DNA of 64,000 nucleotides from CALNYZ01 sp942490945. Lineage in GTDB: Bacteria; Pseudomonadota; Gammaproteobacteria; UBA6429; Thiohalophilaceae. Location of the stretch: assembly GCA_942490945.1 (NCBI GenBank), contig CALNYZ010000017.1, positions 186,001 through 250,000 on the forward strand. The letters are read 5' to 3'. The translations under genes were made by a program, and so were the position numbers. The notes beneath the pieces are model-generated. The model searched no databases. It was not told the origin of the DNA and was given only the letters and a program-made list of their open reading frames with translations. This document shows positions 1-8,723 of the stretch, piece after piece. Every line of letters begins with the position of its first letter. Position 1 is the stretch's first letter.

Positions 1-1244
1 AAAGCAGTCAAACCAACCATCCAGGTCAAGTAAACTTTCTTGCTCCGGACCTTGCTATAAATTGCCAGGATAATAAAAAAGCCGAAGTAAATTTCACTAA
101 AGCGATAGGCCAGTTCTGAGTACAAGCCGGTTGCAGGTTGCGTTCCCAGCCAGCCGAGGAATAAAAATGTACCAATAAATACAAACATATTTATTTTATA
201 CATCAATTCACGGTAGCGAATGGATTTGACCGGGTGTCGATCTATCCACGGCAGGACAAACAAAACCGCAATCGCAGCAAACATCGCCAATACACCCAGG
301 AATTGCGAAGCAAAAACCGGTGGTATCGCACGCAAGATCGCATAGAAAGGAGTGAAATACCATAATGGGACAATGTGCTCCGGAGTTTTCAGGGCATCGG
401 CCGGAATAAAGTTATCTTTTTCCAGGAACCAGCCACCCAATTCAGGGGCAAAAAACACAACCGATGAGAAAAGAATCAGAAACACAACCACGCCGACAAT
501 ATCTTTCACTGAGTAGTACGGATGAAATGGAATACCATCAACTGGAATACCATCTGCATTCTTGTTTTTCTTGATTTCAACACCATCAGGATTATTAGAA
601 CCCACTTCATGCAGTGCAATAATGTGCAATACAACCAGTGCCAGTAATACAATCGGTACGGCAATAACATGGAAGGCGAAGAAACGATTCAGCGTTGCAT
701 CGCCAACGACGAAGTCTCCACGAATCCAGATTGAAATGTCTTCCCCAACAAACGGGATCGCGCTGAACAGATTAATAATTACCTGCGCGCCCCAGTAGGA
801 CATTTGCCCCCAGGGTAACAAATAACCCATAAACGCTTCTGCCATCAGCGCCAGGTAAATAATACAGCCAAAGATCCAGATTAACTCGCGTGGCGCTTTA
901 AACGAGCCGTAGATCAGGCCGCGAAACATATGCAAGTAGATGACGATGAAAAACGCCGATGCGCCAGTTGAATGCAAATAACGGATTAACCAACCCCAAT
1001 CCACATCGCGCATGATATATTCAACTGAGGCGAAGGCTAAATCCGCATCGGGTTTATAATGCATGGTAAGGAAAATTCCGGTAACAATTTGTAATACCAG
1101 TACCAGCAGTGCCAGCGAGCCAAAGAAATACCAGAAGTTAAAGTTCTTTGGTGCATAGTATTTGGATAAATGTTCTTCCCACATTTTTGTCATCGGGAAG
1201 CGTGCGTCCACCCAGCCCATCAAGGCTTCCATTTTTGTTGTCAT
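1..1244 (-). CDS. petB: Cytochrome b subunit of the ubiquinol-cytochrome c reductase (bc1) complex, partial
   Basis: The reading frame is open from the ATG at 1244 to the window edge, about 414 codons, so only the extreme C-terminus is missing. The start reads MTTKMEALMGWVD, and near the visible end the frame gives GWLGTQPATG followed by a hydrophobic helix, as in proteobacterial cytochrome b. The protein is a multi-spanning membrane subunit that carries two b hemes and the quinone sites, and passes electrons from ubiquinol to the Rieske protein. Its ATG overlaps the petA stop codon (ATGA), which indicates translational coupling. Cytochrome c1 would be expected just beyond the window edge. 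Confidence 0.95.
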   Translation of the reverse strand, partial: MTTKMEALMGWVDARFPMTKMWEEHLSKYYAPKNFNFWYFFGSLALLVLVLQIVTGIFLTMHYKPDADLAFASVEYIMRDVDWGWLIRYLHSTGASAFFIVIYLHMFRGLIYGSFKAPRELIWIFGCIIYLALMAEAFMGYLLPWGQMSYWGAQVIINLFSAIPFVGEDISIWIRGDFVVGDATLNRFFAFHVIAVPIVLLALVVLHIIALHEVGSNNPDGVEIKKNKNADGIPVDGIPFHPYYSVKDIVGVVVFLILFSSVVFFAPELGGWFLEKDNFIPADALKTPEHIVPLWYFTPFYAILRAIPPVFASQFLGVLAMFAAIAVLFVLPWIDRHPVKSIRYRELMYKINMFVFIGTFLFLGWLGTQPATGLYSELAYRFSEIYFGFFIILAIYSKVRSKKVYLTWMVGLTA

Positions 1245-1840
1245 GCTACGACTCCTTCATCGTCCCCAATCAGGATCACTGAATCACTCAGGAATTTATA
1301 AGGCGGGATCTCCATGTTAATTGGCGCAGGCACGCCTGAATAAACCCGTCCAGCGAGGTCAAAGCGCGAACCATGGCAAGGACAGAAGAAACCACCATGC
1401 CAATTTTTGTCACCAACCTCTGCAGCTTCCATTTCTGTCTTGAATTTTGGTGAACAACCCAGGTGTGTACAAATTCCAACCATCACCAGATATTCGGGCT
1501 TTTGTGAACGATAGTCATTTTTCGCATAGGCCGGCTGACTGGATTGTTCTGATTTTGGATCTGCCAGATTCTTTTCCAGGCCAGCCAAATCTTTCAAATT
1601 CTGCTTGGTACGACGTACAATCATGACCGGTTTTTTACGCCATTCAAAAATAGCCATTTGACCCGGCTCAAGTTTGCTGATATCAGCCTCAACTGGCGCA
1701 CCTGCTGCCTGTGCCCTGGCACTTGGATTCATTGATAACACAAATGGTACGGCGACGCCGGCTACACCAACCGCTCCTACCACGGATGTTGCTGCCGTCA
1801 AAAATCGACGCCGGCTCTTATCCACGTCTTGCTCACTCAT
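1241..1840 (-). CDS. petA: Rieske iron-sulfur subunit of the bc1 complex
   Basis: This 199-residue protein has a twin-arginine type N-terminus (SRRRFL, residues 9-14) and one hydrophobic anchor at about 15-37. The [2Fe-2S] ligand boxes CTHLGC (124-129) and CPCHGS (153-158) are both intact. It takes electrons from ubiquinol on the periplasmic side and hands them to cytochrome c1. I chose the ATG at 1840 because GGGAG lies just upstream. A longer in-frame start at 1894 would put an unrelated extension before the Tat motif. petB follows with an ATGA overlap. Confidence 0.95.
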   Translation of the reverse strand: MSEQDVDKSRRRFLTAATSVVGAVGVAGVAVPFVLSMNPSARAQAAGAPVEADISKLEPGQMAIFEWRKKPVMIVRRTKQNLKDLAGLEKNLADPKSEQSSQPAYAKNDYRSQKPEYLVMVGICTHLGCSPKFKTEMEAAEVGDKNWHGGFFCPCHGSRFDLAGRVYSGVPAPINMEIPPYKFLSDSVILIGDDEGVVA

Positions 1841-2034
1841 TGAGTATCTCCCGCTGTGGCTGAAAAGTAGTACAAGTTTATCGTTCGCTGGCAATGGTTT
1901 ATTAGTGATTTCAACATAAAAAACATTAAAAATTCAGAATATGCTTTATTGCCATACATTTTGGGGTGCGTAGTCTCGCCTAAAAGCCTATAAAGGTCAA
2001 GTGTTTTAACTTTTTTACTATATTTATCAGGTAT
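1841..2034 (-). promoter_or_regulatory. Leader and probable promoter region of petAB
   Basis: This AT-rich non-coding stretch lies between the end of the NIF3 gene and petA, and the pet operon needs a promoter here. A TTGACC hexamer reads on the minus strand at 2000-1995, but the hexamer 17 bases further on is a poor -10 match. The exact promoter is therefore not resolved. Nothing else is recognisable. Confidence 0.3.
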
Positions 2035-2790
2035 TTATACCGGATTATCTATATCAATATATTGGTGTGAAATCGCAAAATTCTCTGCCAAATGCTGCCC
2101 AACAGCCTGTACACCATATCTTTCCGTCGCATGGTGCCCTGCGGCGATAAATACTATGCCCGCTTCTCGCGCTATATGCACAGTCTGCTCCGACGCTTCA
2201 CCGGTTATAAAGGCATCGACACCAAGCTCGACTGCGGACTCAATGTAACTTTGCGCGGCGCCGCTACACCAGGCAATGCTGTTTATTACTCGATCCGACT
2301 CGCCAATATATAGTGGCGTACGTTGCAAGCTGGATGTCAGTATCTCAACAAATTCAGAGACTGTTTTACTTGCCTGTAAGTGGCCATGCATGGCAATGGC
2401 TTGCTTGCCATCGCCAAATCGACCCGTTGCGGCTAACTGTAACTTTTCGCCCAGTTGCGCGTTATTTCCCAATACCGGATGAGCATCAAGCGGTAAATGG
2501 TAGGCAAGCAAATTGATATTATGATCCAGCAAGCTTTTTAGTCGGTTGTATTTGATGCCCGTGACACAGGGATCTTCGCCTTTCCAGAAATAGCCGTGAT
2601 GAACCAATATCGCGTCGGCTTGTTCAGCGATGGCAGCATCAATTAGCGCCTGACAGGCGGTGACACCCGTCACTATTTTGCTCACCTGTGGTTTACCCTG
2701 TACTTGTAAACCATTTGGGCAGTAATCCATGAAGACAGACGAATCCAGCAACCCGTTCAAGTAGCTAGTCAGTTCTGTAATTGAAACCAT
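2035..2790 (-). CDS. NIF3 / YbgI-family dinuclear metal-centre protein
   Basis: The 251-residue length is normal for the short bacterial NIF3 form. The metal-binding signatures are present: VHHGYFW at about 63-69, YHLPLDAHP at 97-105 and GHHATERYG near residue 219. The family is often annotated as GTP cyclohydrolase I type 2, but its physiological role is not settled. The gene lies divergent to and next to the DegS-like protease gene, the same partnership as beside algW in Pseudomonas. The start at 2790 fits the family N-terminus. Confidence 0.9.
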   Translation of the reverse strand: MVSITELTSYLNGLLDSSVFMDYCPNGLQVQGKPQVSKIVTGVTACQALIDAAIAEQADAILVHHGYFWKGEDPCVTGIKYNRLKSLLDHNINLLAYHLPLDAHPVLGNNAQLGEKLQLAATGRFGDGKQAIAMHGHLQASKTVSEFVEILTSSLQRTPLYIGESDRVINSIAWCSGAAQSYIESAVELGVDAFITGEASEQTVHIAREAGIVFIAAGHHATERYGVQAVGQHLAENFAISHQYIDIDNPV

Positions 2791-2840
2791 GTGTATTTTT
2801 TACCTTTTCTGGGTGACTTTTTTCGGTATGATATGAGTCT

Positions 2841-2846
2841 TATAAT
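2841..2846 (+). promoter_or_regulatory. Putative -10 element (TATAAT) for the DegS-like protease gene
   Basis: A perfect TATAAT sits 62 bases upstream of the ATG at 2908, in the divergent gap with the NIF3 gene. No good -35 hexamer lies at 16-18 bases, only a T-rich run. The assignment rests on the -10 alone. Confidence 0.35.
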
Positions 2847-2907
2847 CATGTCACTACACACAGCATAACAAAATCAGGGCATCCCAAACTACAGGCAAAA
2901 CAAGGTT

Positions 2908-4086
2908 ATGGCATTTAAAAAATCGCTCAAGTTCATCATTCAGTTCAGCGTTATCGGCCTGGCAGCAGCCTTTATTATCGTATACCTGTATCCCGCTCTG
3001 GTCTCAGATACAGGTAGTGTACGGCCGACTGTCGAAATAAATGAAAGCACAAGACAAGACACCAAACAGTCAATACCTAAGGGTATGGTATTCAGTTATG
3101 CCGAAGCGGTAAAGGCCGCAGCACCCGCCGTAGTGAATATTCATACCAGTAAAATCGTCACACGTCGCAGCCATCCGTTACTCGACGACCCGATGTTCCG
3201 ACGATTTTTTAACAATCAACAAGGCCAACCGCGTAAGGAAATGGAATCCAATCTGGGCTCGGGTGTTGTTGTCAGTCAGTCTGGTTATATACTCACAAAC
3301 AATCATGTTATTGAAGATGCTGATGAAATTCTGGTCGCATTAAAAAGTGGCAAAATTTTGAAAGCCAATATTATCGGTACCGATCCCGAATCAGATCTTG
3401 CTGTGCTGAAAGTAAATGCTGATCATCTTGCTCCCATTACCTTCGGTCTCGATAAAAATTCAGAAGTCGGTGACGTAGTACTGGCAATCGGAAATCCTTT
3501 TGGCGTGGGACAAACTGTTACCTCAGGCATCATCAGCGCAACCGGACGCGACATGCTGGGTATTAATACATTTGAAAATTTCATTCAGACGGATGCCGCC
3601 ATCAACCCGGGAAATTCCGGTGGCGCCCTGATTAATGCACACGGTGAACTAATCGGAATTAACACGGCAATTTTTTCGCGCACCGGTGGGTCACAAGGCA
3701 TTGGTTTTGCGATTCCTGTCAGCCTGGCGAAAGATGTCATGCAACAAATTATTGAACATGGCAAGGTTATTCGTGGCTGGCTTGGTGTGGCTATTCAGGA
3801 TTTGACACCGGAGCTTGCTGAATCATTCGGCATCAAAGACAAGTCAGGTGTGGTGATATCCAACATAATCGTCAATGGCCCGGCAGACAAGGCCGGCATG
3901 ACCCGTGGTGATGTCGTAAGTCTAATCAACAACACTCAGGTAACCAATGTTCGCGAAACACTTAATGCCATCAGTCGGATCAAACCTGGTCAATTTGCAC
4001 AGGTTGAAGGCTATCGTAAAGGTAAAGCCATTAAATTTACCGCGACTGTTATGGAAAGACCAAAACAAAGTGAATTGGGCAAATAG
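2908..4086 (+). CDS. degS: DegS/AlgW-type periplasmic serine protease
   Basis: The protein has 392 residues. An N-terminal membrane anchor (about 10-32) precedes a trypsin-like domain with the triad His133 (TNNHV), Asp163 (ESDLAVLK) and Ser237 (NPGNSGGAL), followed by a single PDZ domain at about 280-380. One anchor plus one PDZ is the DegS/AlgW layout, whereas DegP and DegQ have two PDZ domains. Family members cut an anti-sigma factor when misfolded outer-membrane proteins occupy the PDZ, which starts the envelope stress response. AAGG precedes the ATG. The location beside NIF3 and the his genes matches algW of Pseudomonas. Confidence 0.93.
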   Translation: MAFKKSLKFIIQFSVIGLAAAFIIVYLYPALVSDTGSVRPTVEINESTRQDTKQSIPKGMVFSYAEAVKAAAPAVVNIHTSKIVTRRSHPLLDDPMFRRFFNNQQGQPRKEMESNLGSGVVVSQSGYILTNNHVIEDADEILVALKSGKILKANIIGTDPESDLAVLKVNADHLAPITFGLDKNSEVGDVVLAIGNPFGVGQTVTSGIISATGRDMLGINTFENFIQTDAAINPGNSGGALINAHGELIGINTAIFSRTGGSQGIGFAIPVSLAKDVMQQIIEHGKVIRGWLGVAIQDLTPELAESFGIKDKSGVVISNIIVNGPADKAGMTRGDVVSLINNTQVTNVRETLNAISRIKPGQFAQVEGYRKGKAIKFTATVMERPKQSELGK

Positions 4087-4269
4087 ACTAATGTCGTACA
4101 GTCTTCTGTAAAAGACATGGTAATAATATGAGGTTACGATTTAAAGCATGAAATATTATATGCAACTGGCCGCTGGTTGCAAAAAACTGTAAGGCCCTTT
4201 CATTTTCAGGTATCTGTATTGCTGTTCGGGTTCAAGCAATTCAAATCTGGATTTATATTCTAATTACCA

Positions 4270-5091
4270 CTAATAATTACGAAATACGATCAAGGTTAAA
4301 TCATCCGGCTTGGATGGCGTGTCAGCTATGTCGGTAGTCATGCGTTCGCTCGCCAGAGTGAATAATTTTTCTGCTGCCTCATGTATTGGGCCTTTGCGCA
4401 TGACCTTTATAATCTCTTCACTATGCAGATTATCAAACAAGCCATCACTGGCGAGTAATACGGTATCATACTTCGCCAACTTCACCGGTGTGCTTACCGT
4501 GATATGGGTATTATCTGTACCCAGTACGTTTGATACCAGATGACGCTCTTCATGATTAAGCGCTTCGGCTTCGTCGATAAATCCTGCTTCAAGAGCATAA
4601 CCAACGGGTGAATGTGAAATTGTTTGATGTTTCACTTTCCCGTGTGAGCCACATACCAACACTTCCGAATCACCGATGTGGTAGCTGCGTATCATGTTAT
4701 CAAATAACTCTACGACGACCAGTGTTGTATAGGCACCAATGCCAAGCTCGAGTATTTTGTTATTTGCCAGTTCAATGGCCGACATAATAGCATTTAATGT
4801 ATCTTCACCATTGTTAAATGCCACCGATACTGTTTTGGCAAGTGTCTTCACGGCAATTGCTGCAGCTTGTACACCACCACGACTTCCACCCGCGCCATCC
4901 GCCAATACCAGCACACAATGTTTATCATCAAGCGGAATAAATGCTACGGCGTCTTCGTTTACCGTATCCTTGTTAGGCGCGCGATTACTGCAGGCGGTAA
5001 CATGGCCGGTAGCAATTGAGGTTGAATAGATTAATGGCGCATCTTGTTCAAAAATAAAATAGGGTTTCTCGAGTTTCATGGTTATGACCAT
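4270..5091 (-). CDS. PP2C-family serine/threonine protein phosphatase
   Basis: The 273-residue protein has the PP2C metal-binding motifs: NEDA (Asp47), LADGAGGSRGG from Asp65, ASDGLFDN near 215 and a C-terminal PDDLTLIV. It should remove phosphate from Ser/Thr residues in the cytoplasm. Its start overlaps the end of the upstream kinase gene by 10 bases. A second ATG at 5079 (MKLEKPY) is equally plausible and would sit just after the kinase stop. The overlap and shared direction suggest that it reverses what the kinase does. Target proteins are unknown. Confidence 0.88.
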   Translation of the reverse strand: MVITMKLEKPYFIFEQDAPLIYSTSIATGHVTACSNRAPNKDTVNEDAVAFIPLDDKHCVLVLADGAGGSRGGVQAAAIAVKTLAKTVSVAFNNGEDTLNAIMSAIELANNKILELGIGAYTTLVVVELFDNMIRSYHIGDSEVLVCGSHGKVKHQTISHSPVGYALEAGFIDEAEALNHEERHLVSNVLGTDNTHITVSTPVKLAKYDTVLLASDGLFDNLHSEEIIKVMRKGPIHEAAEKLFTLASERMTTDIADTPSKPDDLTLIVFRNY

Positions 5092-5807
5092 TCAAAATTT
5101 TCGAGATAGTCGCGCATTTGACCGGCACTGCGAAATTTTTTCAGAATGAGCGAACGGCGCAATCCACCGCAAATTGCTTTCACTTCTTTCGGCAGTTTTG
5201 CGTAATGCTTGTTTCCACCTAACGTTTCGTGAAATACACGAATCAGATCAACCACGTCATCGTGTATATTTACTTTACGTGCAACACCCCAGTGGTAAAG
5301 ATCCAGTAATTTACAATCAAAGCCGATACCACGACGTGTGACAATGATATTATCGGTATGCAAATCGCCATGATATTCACCCAGATGATGAATGCTTTCC
5401 ATGCCTGATGCCAGTGCATGTAGCAAATGCAGTGCCTGATACACATCCAGCCGCTTGCCCGGTTGACGTTTTAAAAATGCACTTAACAGTTCACCTTCAA
5501 CAAAATCTGAAACCAGAAATGAGACTGATTCATTTTTGAATGTAATTATTTCCTGCGTGTGATACTGGATTAATATATTGCACTGGCGAAGCTTGTGAAG
5601 CTTCTTCGCGTAGAACAACAGATTACGATTCTTTGGGTTTCGCTGCGGATAGAAGAATTTGGCTGCACGTTCAATATCGGTGGCTAATTCATTAACAAGG
5701 TAGACTTCACCTTCCCAGCCTGCGCCCAGCCGACTGATGACTTCATACTTTCTTGCCAGCACCCGGCCCGGGTGAAAATCAAACTTTTCTACAGTCGTTT
5801 TCTTCAT
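5082..5807 (-). CDS. Protein kinase-like protein with an APH-type catalytic loop
   Basis: The protein has 241 residues. The N-lobe has a Gly-rich loop (GAGWEGEVY, 28-36) and a probable VAIK lysine at Lys50. The catalytic loop reads HGDLHTDN (146-153) with Asp148 and Asn153, but His replaces the usual Lys, as in aminoglycoside phosphotransferase and ABC1-type kinases. The metal-binding DFG motif is DLY (Asp169). ATP-binding and catalytic residues are thus largely kept, so activity is likely. There is no membrane segment or sensor domain. GAGG lies upstream of the ATG. It overlaps and is co-directional with the PP2C gene. Confidence 0.8.
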   Translation of the reverse strand: MKKTTVEKFDFHPGRVLARKYEVISRLGAGWEGEVYLVNELATDIERAAKFFYPQRNPKNRNLLFYAKKLHKLRQCNILIQYHTQEIITFKNESVSFLVSDFVEGELLSAFLKRQPGKRLDVYQALHLLHALASGMESIHHLGEYHGDLHTDNIIVTRRGIGFDCKLLDLYHWGVARKVNIHDDVVDLIRVFHETLGGNKHYAKLPKEVKAICGGLRRSLILKKFRSAGQMRDYLENFEWS

Positions 5808-5947
5808 TGCAACCTCGTGGCTTGCTTGTAAATCATAAATTGAATTATGGCTCAGATTATGGGTTATGTGGCAGAAATATTGCTTGTTTATGAGTAATTG
5901 ATAACTAAACGTGCATATTTTGACACCAACATGAAATCAGATACACC

Positions 5948-6361
5948 ATGACTGACACTATCGCTGCTATGTTACTCTGGATCGGAAGTCATACCGGTTA
6001 CAACATCGACGTGTCTGCACCAAATATTGTGATAACCGAAAGTTATCATATGTGTCGCCTGTATGGTATTAAGCAATTTGGACAATGCGATGCTGCCAAA
6101 CTGATGGGGTTTTATGACAAGGATCTGACCATTTATTTGCATGCGGCTTTTGATATCAGACGGGATTCTGATCGCGGCCGACTCGTCCATGAACTGGTAC
6201 ATTATATTCAGTGGCAAAATAACAAACACAACTCAAGCTGTCTTGGCTTACTTGAAGTGGAAGCCTACCGGGTACAGGACAAGTGGCTGGTGAAACACGG
6301 TAAAGCGCCGCAGGCGGATGAATTCAAGCTGGCCATGATGTCCGCATCTTGCGATACATGA
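5948..6361 (+). CDS. Small HExxH protein, putative zinc metallopeptidase
   Basis: I do not recognise the family. The 137-residue protein contains HELVH (residues 81-85) followed about 20 residues later by LLEVEAYRVQ, a spacing that fits a gluzincin with Glu105 as third zinc ligand. There is no signal peptide or membrane segment. It is divergent from the kinase/phosphatase pair across a 140-base gap, so a functional link is possible but unproven. No clear Shine-Dalgarno sequence precedes the ATG. A non-catalytic zinc protein is the main alternative. Confidence 0.65.
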   Translation: MTDTIAAMLLWIGSHTGYNIDVSAPNIVITESYHMCRLYGIKQFGQCDAAKLMGFYDKDLTIYLHAAFDIRRDSDRGRLVHELVHYIQWQNNKHNSSCLGLLEVEAYRVQDKWLVKHGKAPQADEFKLAMMSASCDT

Positions 6362-6374
6362 ATGTTAAAAATAA

Positions 6375-6404
6375 AAAGGCATAACGCTCATGCGCCATGC
6401 CTTT
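6375..6404 (-). terminator. Bidirectional-looking hairpin terminator between convergent genes
   Basis: An 8-bp perfect stem, AAAGGCAT (6375-6382) with ATGCCTTT (6397-6404), spans a 14-base loop. On the minus strand it is followed by a T-rich tail, giving a good rho-independent terminator for the DUF4395-rhodanese gene. On the plus strand the tail is weaker but could also stop the HExxH gene. Confidence 0.7.
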
Positions 6405-6428
6405 CGCTTATTTTCAATTGTGTAGAAC

Positions 6429-7202
6429 CTATGCTGTGATTGTACGTGCTCGAGTTAAATCTCCCAGATTATGAATATCGTTTATACCCAGTGATTTCAA
6501 CTTTTCAGTGGCGATATGGCTACGCGTGCCGCTGTTACAAAATAACAAACAGGTTTGATTTTTGTACTCGTCAACGTGGTGATGCAAATCTTCAAGCGGC
6601 AGATTAATCGCGCCACCAATGCTGTCTTTTGCAAATTCATTCTGACTTCGCACATCGATCAGTTTGGCACCCTGCCTAAGCATGGATTTAGCCGTTGTTT
6701 CTTCCAGCGGGACTTGCCATTTTCCGAGTACACGCATCACGCCTTCATACATCCAGGACAAGGTACAAAAATGTGTGAAAATAACGATAGCTTGTAAAAA
6801 CAGCAAGCTCACTCCGACCACGATCGCTGCCGTCGGGAAACCAAGTATGAATAATACTGCCGCAGCAATATTCATCAAGCCCGCAGACAAACAGGCCAGA
6901 CGGCGTTGAAATGGATTTTCAGGTAACTTTACCGCCTTAAACAGGTGCCTTACCGCATGGTTGTATATCAAATCCATGGGGTGTGCCGCGGGGAACAAAA
7001 ATGCCAACATACCCAGGGCAGCAACAATGAACAGGATAAGGGGTTGTTGAGTAAACAATCCGTACGCAGCAATCAAGGAACATGCCGCTGGTGTAAAGCG
7101 TAAGCCCCATTCGAGTTGCTTTAATTCAGCCGACGTATAGCGCTGATAACCCTGCTGAAATAGGCTTCGTTGTTGAAATGACATACTGCTTTCTTTGCTC
7201 AT
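6429..7202 (-). CDS. DUF4395-like membrane domain fused to a rhodanese domain
   Basis: The 257-residue protein has an N-terminal DUF4395-like membrane part at about 30-150, with hydrophobic segments around HPMDLIYNHAVR and LPENPFQRR. A cytoplasmic rhodanese domain at about 168-257 has its active-site loop CNSGTRS starting at Cys222. Rhodaneses carry sulfane sulfur on that Cys. The fusion suggests that sulfur is handled at the inner membrane. The start may instead be Met7. A hairpin terminator follows at 6375-6404. Confidence 0.8.
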   Translation of the reverse strand: MSKESSMSFQQRSLFQQGYQRYTSAELKQLEWGLRFTPAACSLIAAYGLFTQQPLILFIVAALGMLAFLFPAAHPMDLIYNHAVRHLFKAVKLPENPFQRRLACLSAGLMNIAAAVLFILGFPTAAIVVGVSLLFLQAIVIFTHFCTLSWMYEGVMRVLGKWQVPLEETTAKSMLRQGAKLIDVRSQNEFAKDSIGGAINLPLEDLHHHVDEYKNQTCLLFCNSGTRSHIATEKLKSLGINDIHNLGDLTRARTITA

Positions 7203-7303
7203 GCTCGACCTCGGTGAATATCAAAATACTATATTAGAGAATGATAATATAGATTCACCGGGTCGTAAAGTGCGTTTTTAACCGAAGTTTTTAATACTGA
7301 GGA

Positions 7304-7819
7304 TCAGACAGAGTCCAGGTAATGCCAGATGTAGCAAGCCAGATACGAGCGGAATGGTTGATAGCGTTGCAAGGATTTCAGTCCGAAACGCGGATGAATC
7401 AACTTTTTGCCGCCACGCATCAGCGCGACATCAGTCTGTGGCCAGATATCCGGTATACCCAGATAAAAAATCGCGGTCATATCTGCTGTCCAGCTTCCAA
7501 TCCCGTAATGCTGTGTGAGCCAGGCGTGCAGCGTTGGATAATCCCAGCTTTGTATTTCAGAATTTTTTACCGGGTTCGTTAATAGTGACTGGTTCAACGC
7601 CAGCATCGTTTTGACTTTATTACCCGATATACCACAGTCACGTAACGACTCCGTATTGTCTGTCACACATAATTGCTGCAGGGTAATTTGTTGTTGCACA
7701 GCCAAAGCATTGACGCGTTGCCAGATACTGCGCCCTGCGCTGACGGATAATTGCTGGTTAATCACGCTATGGACCAGAAAGTGAAACAGGTCCGGTGCGT
7801 TATGTCGCGGTAATGACAA
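7304..7819 (-). CDS. AlkA-like DNA-3-methyladenine glycosylase (HhH-GPD), 5' end uncertain
   Basis: The HhH-GPD core is clear: NQQLS at 21-25, the helix-hairpin-helix YGIGSWTAD (105-113) and the catalytic Asp130 in PQTDVAL. Such enzymes excise alkylated purines from DNA. The annotated start is a TTG at 7819 and gives 171 residues, which leaves the N-terminal helices short for the family. The same frame stays open upstream to about 7981 and looks coding from about 7927, but has no ATG or GTG. Translation may start at a rare codon near the end of the upstream rhodanese gene (7924), or an ATG may have been lost. Confidence 0.75.
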   Translation of the reverse strand: MSLPRHNAPDLFHFLVHSVINQQLSVSAGRSIWQRVNALAVQQQITLQQLCVTDNTESLRDCGISGNKVKTMLALNQSLLTNPVKNSEIQSWDYPTLHAWLTQHYGIGSWTADMTAIFYLGIPDIWPQTDVALMRGGKKLIHPRFGLKSLQRYQPFRSYLACYIWHYLDSV

Positions 7820-7923
7820 GGGAGCAGTTGAAAGTATTGCGTTAGCGAGACGCGGATGTTTGTCACTCGCTTGTTGAACGAGGTATTTTTTTATTGCCGC
7901 AGCTGATTTTGCGACCAGAGAGG

Positions 7924-8517
7924 TTACTCCAGAGCAAAATACATTTTTGAACGAATCAGTCTGTACGTCCAGGGAATACCTTCATTCTTCCAACCATTCA
8001 CAGTGTACTTGCCTTTATCCTTGCCTGACTTTGCCGGGTAGCCTTCAAAACCGCCGACAACTGTATATACATTCTTGAAGCCGGCTTTATCCAGTAATGC
8101 AGCCGCATTGGCACTGCGGTCACCGGAACGACAGAGAAGGATAACGACACTGTCTTCGGTGAGTTTTTTTCGCGCCAGGTGTGCCTTAACACGCCTGACA
8201 AATTCAGTATTGTTACCTTTTGCAAACCAGTGCTTCTTGCTATTCCACTCATCAAAGTCATTAAATAAATAGGGCAAATTAGCGTCGACCAGATTCGTCC
8301 AGCCAACAAATTCCAGTTCCGCCTGGGTTCGAATGTCGAGGAAAAGCAGATTCTTGCCTTGCTTGCGGTCTTTTACTAATTTATAGGTTTCTTTCGGTGT
8401 TAAATACAAACCTTGAGGGGTGCGATATTCCTTGGGAACACTGGCTTTATCTGCTGCATATAAATTTAGCGGGAGTACCAGCATAGCCAATAATACGAGT
8501 CCAACAATATGCTTCAT
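7924..8517 (-). CDS. Exported rhodanese-domain protein
   Basis: The 197-residue protein has a cleavable signal peptide (hydrophobic core 5-20, cut near AYA/ADK at 21-23). A single rhodanese domain follows, with active-site loop CRSGDRS starting at Cys129. The C-terminus (VNGWKNEGIPWTYRL) is typical of periplasmic rhodaneses of this size. It may transfer sulfur or handle thiosulfate or cyanide in the periplasm; the substrate cannot be read from sequence. The AlkA-like gene starts at or just after its stop codon. A second rhodanese lies 0.7 kb downstream. Confidence 0.85.
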   Translation of the reverse strand: MKHIVGLVLLAMLVLPLNLYAADKASVPKEYRTPQGLYLTPKETYKLVKDRKQGKNLLFLDIRTQAELEFVGWTNLVDANLPYLFNDFDEWNSKKHWFAKGNNTEFVRRVKAHLARKKLTEDSVVILLCRSGDRSANAAALLDKAGFKNVYTVVGGFEGYPAKSGKDKGKYTVNGWKNEGIPWTYRLIRSKMYFALE

Positions 8518-8723
8518 TCTTCACCTCGGTGTGTAAACAACAATATCCTCACAAATATAGCATATTGAACTTAAAAAGATCTTGGGACGGTCACATATAC
8601 AAAATGTGATGAGAATCTGTACAAAAATGACAGCGCTATGTCATATCGTCTGTAGAAAAAACCAAAGAAATTTATCAGCTTAATTTGTGCTGTATAGATA
8701 AAACAGCAAACGAAACATTTTCA

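Noticed and set aside
4162..4180. GCAAC...GTTGC hairpin between degS and the PP2C gene as terminator
   Set aside because: Only five strong pairs, followed by A's on the plus strand and no T run on the minus strand.
8688..8708. TGCTGT/ACAGCA hairpin after hisC as terminator
   Set aside because: Six-base stem with a nine-base loop and no T tail; too weak to call.
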